From contig JACMQD010000054.1 in the NCBI GenBank assembly GCA_014377155.1, forward strand, positions 1 to 13,272: a stretch of 13,272 nucleotides of DNA, read 5' to 3'. This document shows, in pieces, positions 1 to 7,015 of this stretch (its first letter is position 1; each line of letters starts with the position of its first letter). Position numbers and translations under genes: made by a program. This stretch comes from Herminiimonas sp. GTDB lineage: Bacteria; Pseudomonadota; Gammaproteobacteria; Burkholderiales; Burkholderiaceae. The notes under the pieces were generated by a model, which made no database searches, was not told where the DNA came from, and worked only from the letters and a program-made list of their open reading frames with translations.

Positions 1-1
1 C

Positions 2-1000
2 CCGCCCCGGTGGTTAGACGGCAGGAAAGCCACCACCAGCGGCGACGTTATTGCGTGGATCAAACCAGGCGCCGATGGCCGCCTGTATGCGATCAATCCG
101 GAAGCCGGCTATTTCGGCGTCGCCCCCGGCACCAACACGGCGACTAATTCCAACTGCATGGCCTCGCTTGGCGCCAATGCGATTTTCACCAATGTTGCCC
201 TGACCGATGACGGCGACGTCTGGTGGGAAGGCATGACCAAACAGGCGCCGGCCCATCTGATCGACTGGCAGGGCAAGGACTGGACACCAGAAAGCGCCAA
301 GGAAACGGGCCGCAAGGCAGCGCATCCGAACGCGCGCTTCACGGTTGCCGCAACCCAGAACCCGGTAATCGATCCGGCGTGGGACGATCCGGCTGGCGTG
401 CCGATCTCGGCGTTCATCTTCGGTGGCCGCCGCTCGACCACGGTGCCGCTGGCAACCGAAGCGCGCAACTGGGTCGAAGGCGTCTACATGGCCGCGACCA
501 TGGGTTCCGAGACCACCGCAGCCGCTGCCGGTCAGCAGGGCGTGGTACGGCGCGATCCGTTTGCGATGCTGCCGTTCATGGGTTACAACATGAGCGACTA
601 TTTCCAGCACTGGCTCGACATGGGCAAGAAAATCGCCGCGTCGCCGGCCGAATTGCCGAAGATTTTTTGCGTGAACTGGTTTCGCACCGATGAAAACGGC
701 AAATTCGTCTGGCCGGGCTTCGGCGACAACATGCGCGTGCTGAAATGGATGCTGGACCGTATCGACGGCACCGCTGGCGGCGTCGAGCACATCTTCGGCG
801 TCACGCCGCGCTTCGACGACTTGTCGTGGGAAGGTCTCGAATTCACGCAAGCGCAGTACGACCGTATCACCTCGATCGACAAGGAGGCGTGGACGGCAGA
901 ACTCGCGTTGCATACCGAACTGTTCGACAAGCTGAAATACCACCTGCCGAAAGAACTTGAAGCAGCGAAAGCACAACTGGAGAAGCGATTGGCGGCATGA
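2..1000 (+). CDS. pckG: Phosphoenolpyruvate carboxykinase (GTP), C-terminal part; 5' end outside window
   Basis: GTP-dependent PEP carboxykinase interconverts oxaloacetate and PEP for gluconeogenesis in the cytosol. The frame is open from base 2, and about 332 residues remain of a family of roughly 600-620; the P-loop (ACGKTN) half lies before the window. Visible family blocks, numbered from the first visible codon, are [16 protein letters not shown] (about 29-44), [46 protein letters not shown] and [19 protein letters not shown]. These cover the nucleotide and substrate regions of the C-terminal lobe. The C-terminus is complete (TGA at 998-1000) and a terminator-like hairpin follows. One oddity stands out in the first 50 bases: the conserved GDDIAW motif reads GDVIAW, and the Trp before it is Arg. 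The second Asp is the Mn2+ ligand in characterised enzymes. Everything downstream looks normal, so error at a contig edge is likely. The family assignment is very secure. Confidence 0.96.
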   Translation, partial: PPRWLDGRKATTSGDVIAWIKPGADGRLYAINPEAGYFGVAPGTNTATNSNCMASLGANAIFTNVALTDDGDVWWEGMTKQAPAHLIDWQGKDWTPESAKETGRKAAHPNARFTVAATQNPVIDPAWDDPAGVPISAFIFGGRRSTTVPLATEARNWVEGVYMAATMGSETTAAAAGQQGVVRRDPFAMLPFMGYNMSDYFQHWLDMGKKIAASPAELPKIFCVNWFRTDENGKFVWPGFGDNMRVLKWMLDRIDGTAGGVEHIFGVTPRFDDLSWEGLEFTQAQYDRITSIDKEAWTAELALHTELFDKLKYHLPKELEAAKAQLEKRLAA

Positions 1001-1050
1001 TGCCGAAGTAGGGCTTTTGCCGGGCGTCCGGCGAAGCATGAGGAGACATA

Positions 1051-1090
1051 CAAAGAAGCGCGGCGGGGCAACCCGACCGCGCTTTGTTAT
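1051..1090 (+). terminator. Probable rho-independent terminator of pckG
   Basis: A perfect 8-bp inverted repeat, AAGCGCGG (1056-1063) and CCGCGCTT (1077-1084), encloses a 13-nt interior that can add three G-C pairs (1066-1068 with 1072-1074). The right arm runs into TTTGTT, a modest T-rich tail on the + strand. It lies 56 bp after the pckG stop with no gene in between. The weak tail means it might act only partly or need Rho. Confidence 0.65.
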
Positions 1091-1106
1091 GTCTGTGGAT
1101 CGTGCG

Positions 1107-1128
1107 TGCTTGGTCGCGCGACCCAGCA
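1107..1128. repeat. 22-bp near-perfect palindrome, possible operator
   Basis: The arms meet without a loop at 1117/1118 and pair at 10 of 11 positions. The outer TGCT pairs with AGCA, there is one T/C mismatch, and the core GGTCGCGCGACC is fully self-complementary. It sits in the gene-free stretch between the pckG terminator and the catalase-like gene. A loopless dyad is more typical of a dimeric regulator's binding site than of an RNA hairpin. No regulator can be assigned from sequence alone. Confidence 0.4.
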
Positions 1129-1311
1129 CAGCAACTTGGAAGATGATCACGCTCGAGGGCAAAGATACCGAGGAAAATTACGGCCCGATTCGGCAGACAT
1201 GCTGCCTTGCTCACTCGTTGAACAGCACACGACACAATAGTGCGGGCTCAATGGCGCCGACGTCGATGGATTGACAGAGATCGATAATTCGAATTTCGTC
1301 ACCCAATCGTA

Positions 1312-1340
1312 TTGAACTTGTTATGGCGATTAGGTACAAA
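1312..1340 (+). promoter_or_regulatory. Candidate sigma-70 promoter of the catalase-like gene
   Basis: TTGAAC (1312-1317) and TACAAA (1335-1340) are separated by 17 bp; each box matches the consensus at four of six positions. This would place the start of transcription near 1347 and give a leader of nearly 90 nt. It was called by eye from box matches and spacing only. Confidence 0.3.
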
Positions 1341-1434
1341 GTACATGTCAGTTTTGCAATAACGTGACCCATTCTAGAAACTGGTAAATGGCAACGTTTC
1401 CTTTCGATCCTCACTCAAATTTTCGACATTCTCC

Positions 1435-2541
1435 ATGACCCAGACAACGCCCGCCGTACCGCTTCGTTTCGATACCGCTTTCGAGCATCTCGAAGACGAC
1501 GAAGCGCAGACCATCGCCGATATTGTCGAACAGATGCAAAAGATCAGTGCAGTGACGACCAGGGATTACGGTCACGCGGTGCGCAGTGTGCATGCGAAAA
1601 GTCATGGCTTGCTGTACGGCGAGCTGATGGTCCTCGACAACTTGCCATCCGAACTGGCACAAGGAATGTTCGCAAAAACCGCCACTTTTCCGATCGTCAT
1701 GCGACTGTCCACCACGCCCGGCGATATTCTCGATGACAGGGTTTCGACTCCGCGTGGCATGGCCATCAAGCTGTCCGGCGTCGAGGGCGCGCGTCTGCCA
1801 GGCTCGGAAAATGCGACGACGCAGGATTTCGTGCTGGTCAATGGCCCGGCGTTCCTGACGCCCGACGTCAAGAGTTTTTCAAAAAGCCTGAAATTATTGG
1901 CGTCGACCACCGATAAGGCGGAAGGCTTGAAAATTGCCTTTTCCGCCGTATTGCGCGGCACCGAAAAGATTATCGAAAGCGTCGGCGGGAAAAATGCGAC
2001 CATCCGCGGCCTTGGTGGTCACCCCGAAACACACATCTTGGGTGAAACCTTTTTCAGCCAGGCGCCGCTGCTGTATGGCCAGTATCTGTGCAAGATTTCA
2101 GTGGCGCCGGTCTCTGCGGAGCTGACGGCGCTGACTGATGCGCCTGTCGACTTGCATGACAAACCGAACGGATTGCGCGACGCGGTCATCGACCATTTTC
2201 GTCAGCACGGCGGAGAATGGGAACTGCGGGTGCAGCTCTGTACGAATTTGGCAACGATGCCGGTCGAAGATGCCTCGGTAGAATGGCCCCAGCAAGAAAG
2301 TCCGTACCGTACCGTTGCGCGTATCCGGGTGCGACCGCAAGCGGCCTGGAATGCTGCTCGCGAGGCAGCCATCGATGGCGGGCTGTCATTTAGCCCGTGG
2401 CACGGGATTGCCGACCATCGCCCGCTCGGCTCGGTCATGCGGGCGCGTAAAGTTGTCTACCAGGTCATGTCGGCTGCGCGGTTGAAAACCAACGGCCGCC
2501 CAGCTGGCGAACCGGCCAGCCTGGAGATGCCAGCCGATTGA
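1435..2541 (+). CDS. Catalase-like haem-binding protein (single-domain catalase family)
   Basis: This 368-aa protein has the haem-binding catalase core without the long arms or NADPH-domain extensions of classical catalases (about 480-750 aa). It resembles the y4iL/SrpA-like catalase-related group. Visible catalytic landmarks are the distal His53 in SVHAKSHG, R90-x-S92 in MRLSTTPGD, RGMAIKL at 107-113, distal Asn136 in DFVLVNGPAF, and R338-x3-Y342, which fits the proximal haem-ligand Arg/Tyr pair. Retention of all of these suggests it binds haem and could act on H2O2 or organic hydroperoxides; the true substrate is unknown. There is no signal peptide or membrane segment, so it is probably cytosolic. 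The ATG lacks a good Shine-Dalgarno, but no in-frame upstream start looks better. It stands alone and converges on alaC across a 36-bp gap with no clear terminator. Family call firm; activity inferred. Confidence 0.88.
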   Translation: MTQTTPAVPLRFDTAFEHLEDDEAQTIADIVEQMQKISAVTTRDYGHAVRSVHAKSHGLLYGELMVLDNLPSELAQGMFAKTATFPIVMRLSTTPGDILDDRVSTPRGMAIKLSGVEGARLPGSENATTQDFVLVNGPAFLTPDVKSFSKSLKLLASTTDKAEGLKIAFSAVLRGTEKIIESVGGKNATIRGLGGHPETHILGETFFSQAPLLYGQYLCKISVAPVSAELTALTDAPVDLHDKPNGLRDAVIDHFRQHGGEWELRVQLCTNLATMPVEDASVEWPQQESPYRTVARIRVRPQAAWNAAREAAIDGGLSFSPWHGIADHRPLGSVMRARKVVYQVMSAARLKTNGRPAGEPASLEMPAD

Positions 2542-2577
2542 TACCTGCCGCGCAAGGGCAGCCGTGATCCGATCGAA

Positions 2578-3792
2578 TCAGGCCAAAGGCGTGGCCGCCT
2601 TATCGTCGCGAAACATCGACTTGATGCCGCGCAACGCCTGCCTGATTCGGGCCTCGTTCTCGATCAAGGCGAAGCGCACGTAGTCATCGCCGTATTCACC
2701 GAACCCGATGCCGGGTGAGACGCATACTTTGGCCTTGGCCAGCAACTGCTTGGCAAACTCGAGCGAGCCCAGCGCGCGATATGCTTCCGGAATGCGCGCC
2801 CATATGTACATCGATGCTTTCGGAATATCGACCATCCAGCCGATTTCGTGCAATCCCTTGGCCAGCACGTCGCGCCGGGCCTGGTACTTCGCACATATCT
2901 CGGTGACGCAGGTCTGATCGCCCTCGAGCGCGGCGATCGCTGCAACCTGCACCGGTGTGAAGCTGCCATAGTCGTGGTAACTCTTGATGCGCGCCAGTGC
3001 CGCGACCAGTTCCTTGTTGCCGACCATGAAGCCGATGCGCCAGCCGGCCATGTTATAGCTCTTGGACAGCGTGAAAAATTCCACCGCCACGTCGCGCGCG
3101 CCAGGCACCTGCATGATCGACGGCGCTTTCCAGCCGTCGAAGACGATGTCGGCATAGGCCAGATCGTGCACCACCAGGATATCGTGTTCCTTTGCCAGCT
3201 TGATTACGCGCTCGAAAAATTCCAGTTCGACGCATTGCGCAGTCGGATTGGAGGGAAAGCCGAAAATCATCATTTTCGGCTTCGGGTAACTTTCGCGAAT
3301 GGCGCGTTCCAATTCGGCAAAAAAATCGACGCCGGGACTCATTCGGATCGAGCGGATATCGGCACCGGCGATGACGGCGCCATAGATGTGGATCGGATAG
3401 CTCGGATTCGGCACCAGCACCGTGTCGCCGCGATCGAGGGTGGCCAACATAAGGTGCGCGAGGCCTTCCTTGGAACCGATGGTGACGATGGCCTCGGTTT
3501 CAGGATCGAGGTCGACGTCGTAGCGCTTCTTGTACCAGTGGCTGATGGCGCGGCGCAGACGCGGAATGCCTTTCGAGGCCGAATAGCCATGCGTGTCGGG
3601 CCGCTTCGATACTTCGACCAGCTTGTCGATGATGTGAGGTGGCGTGGCGCCATCGGGGTTTCCCATCGACATGTCGATGATGTCTTCGCCGCGACGGCGC
3701 GCAGCCATCTTCAGCTCGGCAGTAATGTTGAATACGTAAGGCGGCAGGCGATCGATGCGCGAAAATTTGCGCGTGGCAGGAGAGTGAGACAT
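2578..3792 (-). CDS. alaC: Alanine-synthesising aminotransferase, AlaC type (PLP fold type I)
   Basis: A cytosolic class I/II aminotransferase that transfers an amino group between glutamate and pyruvate to make alanine. It reads almost block for block like E. coli AlaC (YfdZ) as I remember it: [84 protein letters not shown] and [18 protein letters not shown]. Counting from the ATG at 3792, the PLP lysine is about K244 in SKS, the pyridine-binding Asp is in HDLAYAD, and the carboxylate Arg is in VRFAL. An in-frame GTG at 3804 would add four residues; I chose the ATG because it puts the same number of residues before FSRIDRLPP as in E. coli. The enzyme is full length, about 404 aa. It lies downstream of usp on the same strand but has its own promoter candidate. 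No hom or thrC neighbour is present, although AlaC-type genes often precede those in betaproteobacteria. Confidence 0.94.
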   Translation of the reverse strand: MSHSPATRKFSRIDRLPPYVFNITAELKMAARRRGEDIIDMSMGNPDGATPPHIIDKLVEVSKRPDTHGYSASKGIPRLRRAISHWYKKRYDVDLDPETEAIVTIGSKEGLAHLMLATLDRGDTVLVPNPSYPIHIYGAVIAGADIRSIRMSPGVDFFAELERAIRESYPKPKMMIFGFPSNPTAQCVELEFFERVIKLAKEHDILVVHDLAYADIVFDGWKAPSIMQVPGARDVAVEFFTLSKSYNMAGWRIGFMVGNKELVAALARIKSYHDYGSFTPVQVAAIAALEGDQTCVTEICAKYQARRDVLAKGLHEIGWMVDIPKASMYIWARIPEAYRALGSLEFAKQLLAKAKVCVSPGIGFGEYGDDYVRFALIENEARIRQALRGIKSMFRDDKAATPLA

Positions 3793-3869
3793 GATTTCTT
3801 TCACGTAAGCGCCCGGAACCGTCCGAGCGACGTTGGAACGGATGGCGGGGTTCGCCTGTTCCGCGTTCG

Positions 3870-3898
3870 ATTCTAAAGAAGAAATGATGAACAGGCAA
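3870..3898 (-). promoter_or_regulatory. Candidate sigma-70 promoter of alaC
   Basis: Read on the minus strand, TTGCCT (3898-3893) and TAGAAT (3875-3870) are separated by exactly 17 bp, matching the consensus at four and five of six positions. Transcription would start near 3863, about 70 nt before the alaC ATG. It lies in the 129-bp gap after usp, so alaC need not depend on usp transcription. Confidence 0.45.
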
Positions 3899-3921
3899 TC
3901 ACCGTACAGCGATCGAGCCGA

Positions 3922-4359
3922 TCAGCGAATGACCAGTACCGGCAAGGTGGTATGGGCCAGCACTTTTTGCGTTTCGCCACCGACGAACAGCCGGCTCAAG
4001 CCCCACCGCCCATGGGAGGCAATAAAAATTGCATCGCATTTGAATTTTTCGGCGGTATGGATGATCTCTTCATAAGGCCGTGCACCTTGGGTGACTACTG
4101 TCTCGCAGCGCACCGAAGCGGCGCGCGCCGCTTCGGCAATGACTTCCACATGGCGCCAGGATTGTGCCAGAGACTGTTCTTCGTATTCGGCTACGCCGGC
4201 GGCGACCGCGCCTTCGGTCAAGAGTGCAAACGGATAGGGTTCGGCAACCGACAGGCCGATGATGGTGCCCTTGGTAAGACAACAGAATTCGACTGCCGTG
4301 TCGACTGCCTTCATGGCAAGTGCGGAGCCGTCGGTGGGAACCAGAATGGTATTGAACAT
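3922..4359 (-). CDS. Universal stress protein, UspA family
   Basis: A 145-aa single Usp domain. It opens with the family signature MFNTILVPTDGS, has a central TQGARPYEEIIHTAEKFKCDAIFIASHG, and ends in LPVLVIR, the usual final beta strand. Usp proteins are cytosolic, dimeric, often ATP-binding, and raised under starvation or oxygen and respiratory stress. The nucleotide loop normally reads G-x2-G-x9-G-S/T; here it is A-S-H-G, nine residues, then G-G-E-T, so the first Gly and the Ser/Thr are changed and ATP binding is uncertain. The start is fixed by AGGAG seven bases before the ATG at 4359; the frame runs open farther upstream but would enter ycaO. It is transcribed divergently from ycaO and precedes alaC. 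Confidence 0.9.
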   Translation of the reverse strand: MFNTILVPTDGSALAMKAVDTAVEFCCLTKGTIIGLSVAEPYPFALLTEGAVAAGVAEYEEQSLAQSWRHVEVIAEAARAASVRCETVVTQGARPYEEIIHTAEKFKCDAIFIASHGRWGLSRLFVGGETQKVLAHTTLPVLVIR

Positions 4360-4409
4360 GATGACGCTCCTCATGGCAAAACAGCGCGACCGGTATGCCG
4401 TCATCACTG

Positions 4410-4437
4410 AGTATAGGTCGCCAAAAAAGTTGTGCAA
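4410..4437 (-). promoter_or_regulatory. Candidate sigma-70 promoter of the usp gene
   Basis: On the minus strand TTGCAC (4437-4432) is followed after 16 bp by TATACT (4415-4410), a five-of-six match to the -10 box. The predicted transcript starts near 4403 and has a leader of about 44 nt containing the AGGAG ribosome-binding site. The -35 box is weak, as expected for an activated or stress-induced promoter. Confidence 0.4.
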
Positions 4438-4462
4438 CAGCTCGATGAAGTGACCATGCGCG

Positions 4463-4474
4463 CCGATAAATCGG
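4463..4474. repeat. Small palindrome in the usp/ycaO divergent promoter region
   Basis: CCGAT and ATCGG arms flank a 2-nt centre, giving a perfect 12-base hairpin or dyad. It lies between the usp promoter candidate and the ycaO start, about 80 bp before the latter. A role as a shared operator is possible, but the element is short enough to occur by chance. Confidence 0.2.
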
Positions 4475-4551
4475 ATTTCATGATGCAACCCGGCGCTTTG
4501 CGTGTACATTATTGCGCCTGCACCCTTCAAACCTTTTAAGACCTCACGCCC

Positions 4552-6282
4552 ATGCAAACCGAAAGCTTTATTCCCGGCAAAGACGCCTCTCTCGAATCCA
4601 CCATCCGCACCATGCAGCAAAAGCTGGCCGATCGCGGTTTTCACTTGAACGAATCTTCCTGGCTCAATCCGGTCGAGGCAATCTGGTCAGTGCACATGCG
4701 CGACAACGACTGCCCGATGCTGTTCTCCAATGGTAAGGGCGCGTCGGAACTGGCCGCGCGCGCCAGTGCGCTAGGCGAGTTTTTCGAACGGCTCGGGACG
4801 CATTATTTCTGGACCCATTTCTACCTCGGCGCCACGCGTGCCAACCGGCCTTTCGTGCACTATCCGCAAGAGCGCTGGTTCGCGCCTACCGACGACGGCA
4901 GCTGGCCGGCCGAGATGCTCGACCCGGAACTGCATGCGTTCTACAACCCCGACAGCGAAATCGACGGCCAGGTGCTGGTCGACCTCAATTCCGGCAATAT
5001 CGAGCGCGGCATCTGTACGTTGCCTTACACGCGCCTGCGCGACGGCGCGCTTACCTGGATTCCAGTCAACATCATCGGCAACCTGTATGTCAGCAACGGC
5101 ATGGCCGCCGGCAATACGATGATGGAAGCCCGTAGCCAGGCTTTGTCGGAGATTTTTGAACGCCATATCAAGTACCGCATCATCAGCGAAGGCTTGTGTC
5201 TGCCGGAAGTGCCGGACGACGTGATCGCGCGATATCCGGGTATCGCTGCGGGCATCAAGGGCCTGCGCGAAGCGGGCTTCGGCATCGTCGTGCGCGATGC
5301 GTCGCTGGGTGGACGCTATCCGGTCATGAACGTGACCCTGCTGCATCCGAAAGACCAGGGTTGCTTCGCCAGCTTCGGCGCGCATCCGCGCTTTGAAATT
5401 GCACTGGAACGCGCGTTGACCGAGTTACTGCAGGGCCGCGCGCTGGAAGCGCTGGAAAGCTTCCCGGAACCGGGCTTCGACATGGACGAAATTACGGCGG
5501 TGGCGAACCTGGAAATTCACTTCGTCGACTCGAGCGGCGTGATCAGTTGGGACTTTCTGGGTGACACGCCCGATTTTCCATTCGTGGACTGGAATTTCAG
5601 CAATACCACCGAAGAGGATTACGCCTGGCTGTGCGCGTGCGTGGAAGCCGAAGGCAAGGACATGTATGTCGCCGATTTCGCCGAGCAGGGCGCCTACAGT
5701 TGCCGCATCCTCGTACCAGGCATGTCGGAAATTTATCCGGTCGAAGATCTGGAATGGGAAAACAATAGTGTCGGCAACGATATTCGTCCTGCCCTTGTGC
5801 GCCTGCCAGATTTGAGCGAGGCCGAATCCACTGCGCTGCTGGCGGACCTGCAAACGTCGAACCTGAATGATGAGCGACCGCTGTGGGAAATCCTGGGACT
5901 GGCGATTCCGGTCGGCACCGTGTGGAAAGAATTGCGCATCGGCGAACTTAAAACGCTACTGGCGCTTGCCATCGGTGACGAGGAAGCCACGCGTGAAGGA
6001 TGTGACTGGATTCATCAGTACAAGCAGATGAACCCGGCACGGCGGCTGGTGTATCGCTGCATTGAAAGCCTAATGAATCTGGATGATGTCGACAATTACC
6101 GGCGCGCGCTGACACTGCTGTTCGGCGCTGAAACGGTACGCCAGGCAGAAGCGCTGCTCGATCGTAGCGAGCGTTTCTTTGGACTGGATACATTGGGTGC
6201 GGATATGGAAGGCAGTGCCATGCACCAGACTTTGCTTGCCGCCTACGACAAGCTGTTTGCCGGCGTACCGACACCGCAATAG
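4552..6282 (+). CDS. ycaO: YcaO-domain protein, E. coli YcaO type (ribosomal S12 beta-methylthiolation accessory factor)
   Basis: A 576-aa full-length match to E. coli YcaO (about 586 aa) from the first residues (SFIPGKDASLE) through the C-terminal helical region. YcaO domains bind ATP and activate amide backbones; E. coli YcaO has been linked genetically to RimO-dependent methylthiolation of ribosomal protein S12, but its chemistry is unsettled. The ATP/Mg signature residues are present: S72-x3-E76-x2-E79-R in ASALGEFFERL, and Q196-x3-E200 with ER following in ARSQALSEIFER. Other shared blocks are NIIGNLYVSNGMAAGNT, CFASFGAHP, ERALTELLQGR, FVDWNFSNTTEE and RILVPGMSEIYPVEDL. The C-terminus lacks the PxPxP end of azoline-forming YcaOs, and no E1-like partner, dehydrogenase pair or precursor peptide is adjacent, so a RiPP role is unlikely. 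The ATG has no strong Shine-Dalgarno, but the N-terminus aligns with E. coli. A strong hairpin follows the stop. Confidence 0.95.
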   Translation: MQTESFIPGKDASLESTIRTMQQKLADRGFHLNESSWLNPVEAIWSVHMRDNDCPMLFSNGKGASELAARASALGEFFERLGTHYFWTHFYLGATRANRPFVHYPQERWFAPTDDGSWPAEMLDPELHAFYNPDSEIDGQVLVDLNSGNIERGICTLPYTRLRDGALTWIPVNIIGNLYVSNGMAAGNTMMEARSQALSEIFERHIKYRIISEGLCLPEVPDDVIARYPGIAAGIKGLREAGFGIVVRDASLGGRYPVMNVTLLHPKDQGCFASFGAHPRFEIALERALTELLQGRALEALESFPEPGFDMDEITAVANLEIHFVDSSGVISWDFLGDTPDFPFVDWNFSNTTEEDYAWLCACVEAEGKDMYVADFAEQGAYSCRILVPGMSEIYPVEDLEWENNSVGNDIRPALVRLPDLSEAESTALLADLQTSNLNDERPLWEILGLAIPVGTVWKELRIGELKTLLALAIGDEEATREGCDWIHQYKQMNPARRLVYRCIESLMNLDDVDNYRRALTLLFGAETVRQAEALLDRSERFFGLDTLGADMEGSAMHQTLLAAYDKLFAGVPTPQ

Positions 6283-6296
6283 GTAAGTAGCAGCTG

Positions 6297-6344
6297 TGGC
6301 GTGTGGCTTGTCTCCGGAAAGAAGCACCACACGCCAGGTTTTAG
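6297..6344 (+). terminator. Intrinsic terminator of ycaO, between convergent genes
   Basis: Perfect 10-bp arms TGGCGTGTGG (6297-6306) and CCACACGCCA (6327-6336) are separated by 20 nt that can extend the stem through GCTT/AAGC with a small bulge. GGTTTT follows on the + strand. The element starts 14 bp after the ycaO stop, and its T-tract touches the stop codon of the convergent gene at 6341, so the hairpin fills nearly the whole 58-bp gap. On the minus strand no T-run follows, so it should act mainly on ycaO transcripts. Confidence 0.8.
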
Positions 6345-6841
6345 ATGTGCACTTTTTTGTTTTCGCCCAGCGCATCGGTATCGCCTGTGACCAGTGCCTT
6401 GGCAAGACCATACACGCGCTTGATCGTGCTGCCTGGCGCATCCCAGAATTCGGCATGCGTCAGGTTGATTTTCAACAGCACCAGATTAGGATCGTCGAGA
6501 CCATCGGGAAACCATGGCTTAATCCACGGCGTCCACAATTCTTTCATCTTTTCCTTGTCGCGCACGATTTGGGTCGTCCCCGACACCGACACATAATCCT
6601 GCTTGTCTGCACGGGCATAGCTCAAATTGACCTGCTGATGATCCTCCATTTCTTTGACCTTGGGCGAAGACAGGCCGGTAAAGAACCACAGGTTGCTTTC
6701 GGCATCCATTTGCATCGTCGACATCGGACGGCTGCACAGACTGCCATCGGTATCGATGGTCGTCAGCATCGCGAACTTGATGTCTTCGATCAGTTCGGCT
6801 ACCTTTTGTAATTCGGGATTGTTTTGTTTTTGGGCGTCCAT
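6341..6841 (-). CDS. Pyridoxamine 5'-phosphate oxidase-like FMN-binding protein (general stress protein 26 group)
   Basis: A 166-aa split-barrel flavin-binding protein of the Pyrid_ox_like / general stress protein 26 family. Characteristic blocks are FAMLTTIDTDGSLCSRPMSTMQMD (about 23-46), LWFFTGLSSPKVKEM (51-65), VNLSYARADKQDYVSVSGTTQIVRD (71-95) and the conserved WTPWIKPWFPDGLDDPNLVLLKI (103-125), followed by AEFWDAPGS. Members usually bind FMN or FAD as dimers; most have no proven substrate and several are stress-induced. It is not the vitamin B6 enzyme PdxH. The start at 6841 is set by a perfect AAGGAG six bases upstream; an open extension to 6922 runs through the promoter region and is discarded. 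It is a monocistronic unit, convergent with ycaO and divergent from the alpha/beta hydrolase. There is no signal peptide. Confidence 0.9.
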   Translation of the reverse strand: MDAQKQNNPELQKVAELIEDIKFAMLTTIDTDGSLCSRPMSTMQMDAESNLWFFTGLSSPKVKEMEDHQQVNLSYARADKQDYVSVSGTTQIVRDKEKMKELWTPWIKPWFPDGLDDPNLVLLKINLTHAEFWDAPGSTIKRVYGLAKALVTGDTDALGENKKVHI

Positions 6842-6866
6842 GTCGTACTCCTTGTTTATTAATCGC

Positions 6867-6894
6867 CTTATAAAGACGATGACAAAAACGTAAA
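6867..6894 (-). promoter_or_regulatory. Candidate sigma-70 promoter of the flavoprotein gene
   Basis: On the minus strand TTTACG (6894-6889), 16 bp, then TATAAG (6872-6867); the -10 box matches at five of six positions and the -35 at four. The start near 6860 leaves a short leader of about 20 nt that just contains the AAGGAG site, which supports both the promoter and the chosen ATG. Confidence 0.45.
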
Positions 6895-7015
6895 GTTCCT
6901 CTGGCAACAAAAACAGTTCCAAGCATTACTATGTAGAACTAAATCACTGCGTAAAATGCACAATTCCGCGGAACCATCGTGTAATTTTTGTCATTTTTTA
7001 ATTTCCGGAAGCAAC

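Larger units (their letters stand above)
1091..1434. other. Gene-free intergenic stretch before the catalase-like gene
   Basis: About 340 bp with no convincing gene. The short open frames here (for example 1211-1414 on the minus strand) lack ribosome-binding sites, family motifs and the GC-rich third positions of the neighbours. The left third is GC-rich and holds the palindrome at 1107-1128. The right half, from about 1270, turns AT-rich and holds the candidate promoter at 1312-1340. No tRNA, riboswitch or insertion-sequence end was recognised. Confidence 0.6.

Noticed and set aside
14..1162. 382-codon open frame on the minus strand
   Set aside because: Exact antisense of pckG; Arg/His/Val-rich composition typical of a reverse frame in GC-rich DNA, with no family motif.
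957..1274. 105-codon frame overlapping the end of pckG
   Set aside because: Starts inside pckG, reads through the terminator hairpin, and has no ribosome-binding site or motif.
1211..1414. 67-codon minus-strand frame in the intergenic region
   Set aside because: No Shine-Dalgarno, no recognisable domain, and AT-rich codon use unlike the neighbours.
2848..3876. 342-codon open frame on the + strand
   Set aside because: Antisense shadow of alaC; its translation is Asp/His/Arg-rich and shows no domain, while alaC matches its family end to end.
4360..4644. 95-residue N-terminal extension of the usp gene
   Set aside because: It would overlap ycaO on the other strand and ignore the strong AGGAG site and the family-typical MFNTILVPTDGS start.
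4552..6841. Azoline-type RiPP cluster (YcaO plus FMN protein)
   Set aside because: The YcaO is the housekeeping E. coli type without the PxPxP tail, the FMN protein is a general stress type on the opposite strand, and no precursor or E1-like gene is present.
6964..6973. TTCCGCGGAA palindrome before the alpha/beta hydrolase
   Set aside because: Ten bases only, single copy and no partner element; expected by chance at this frequency.
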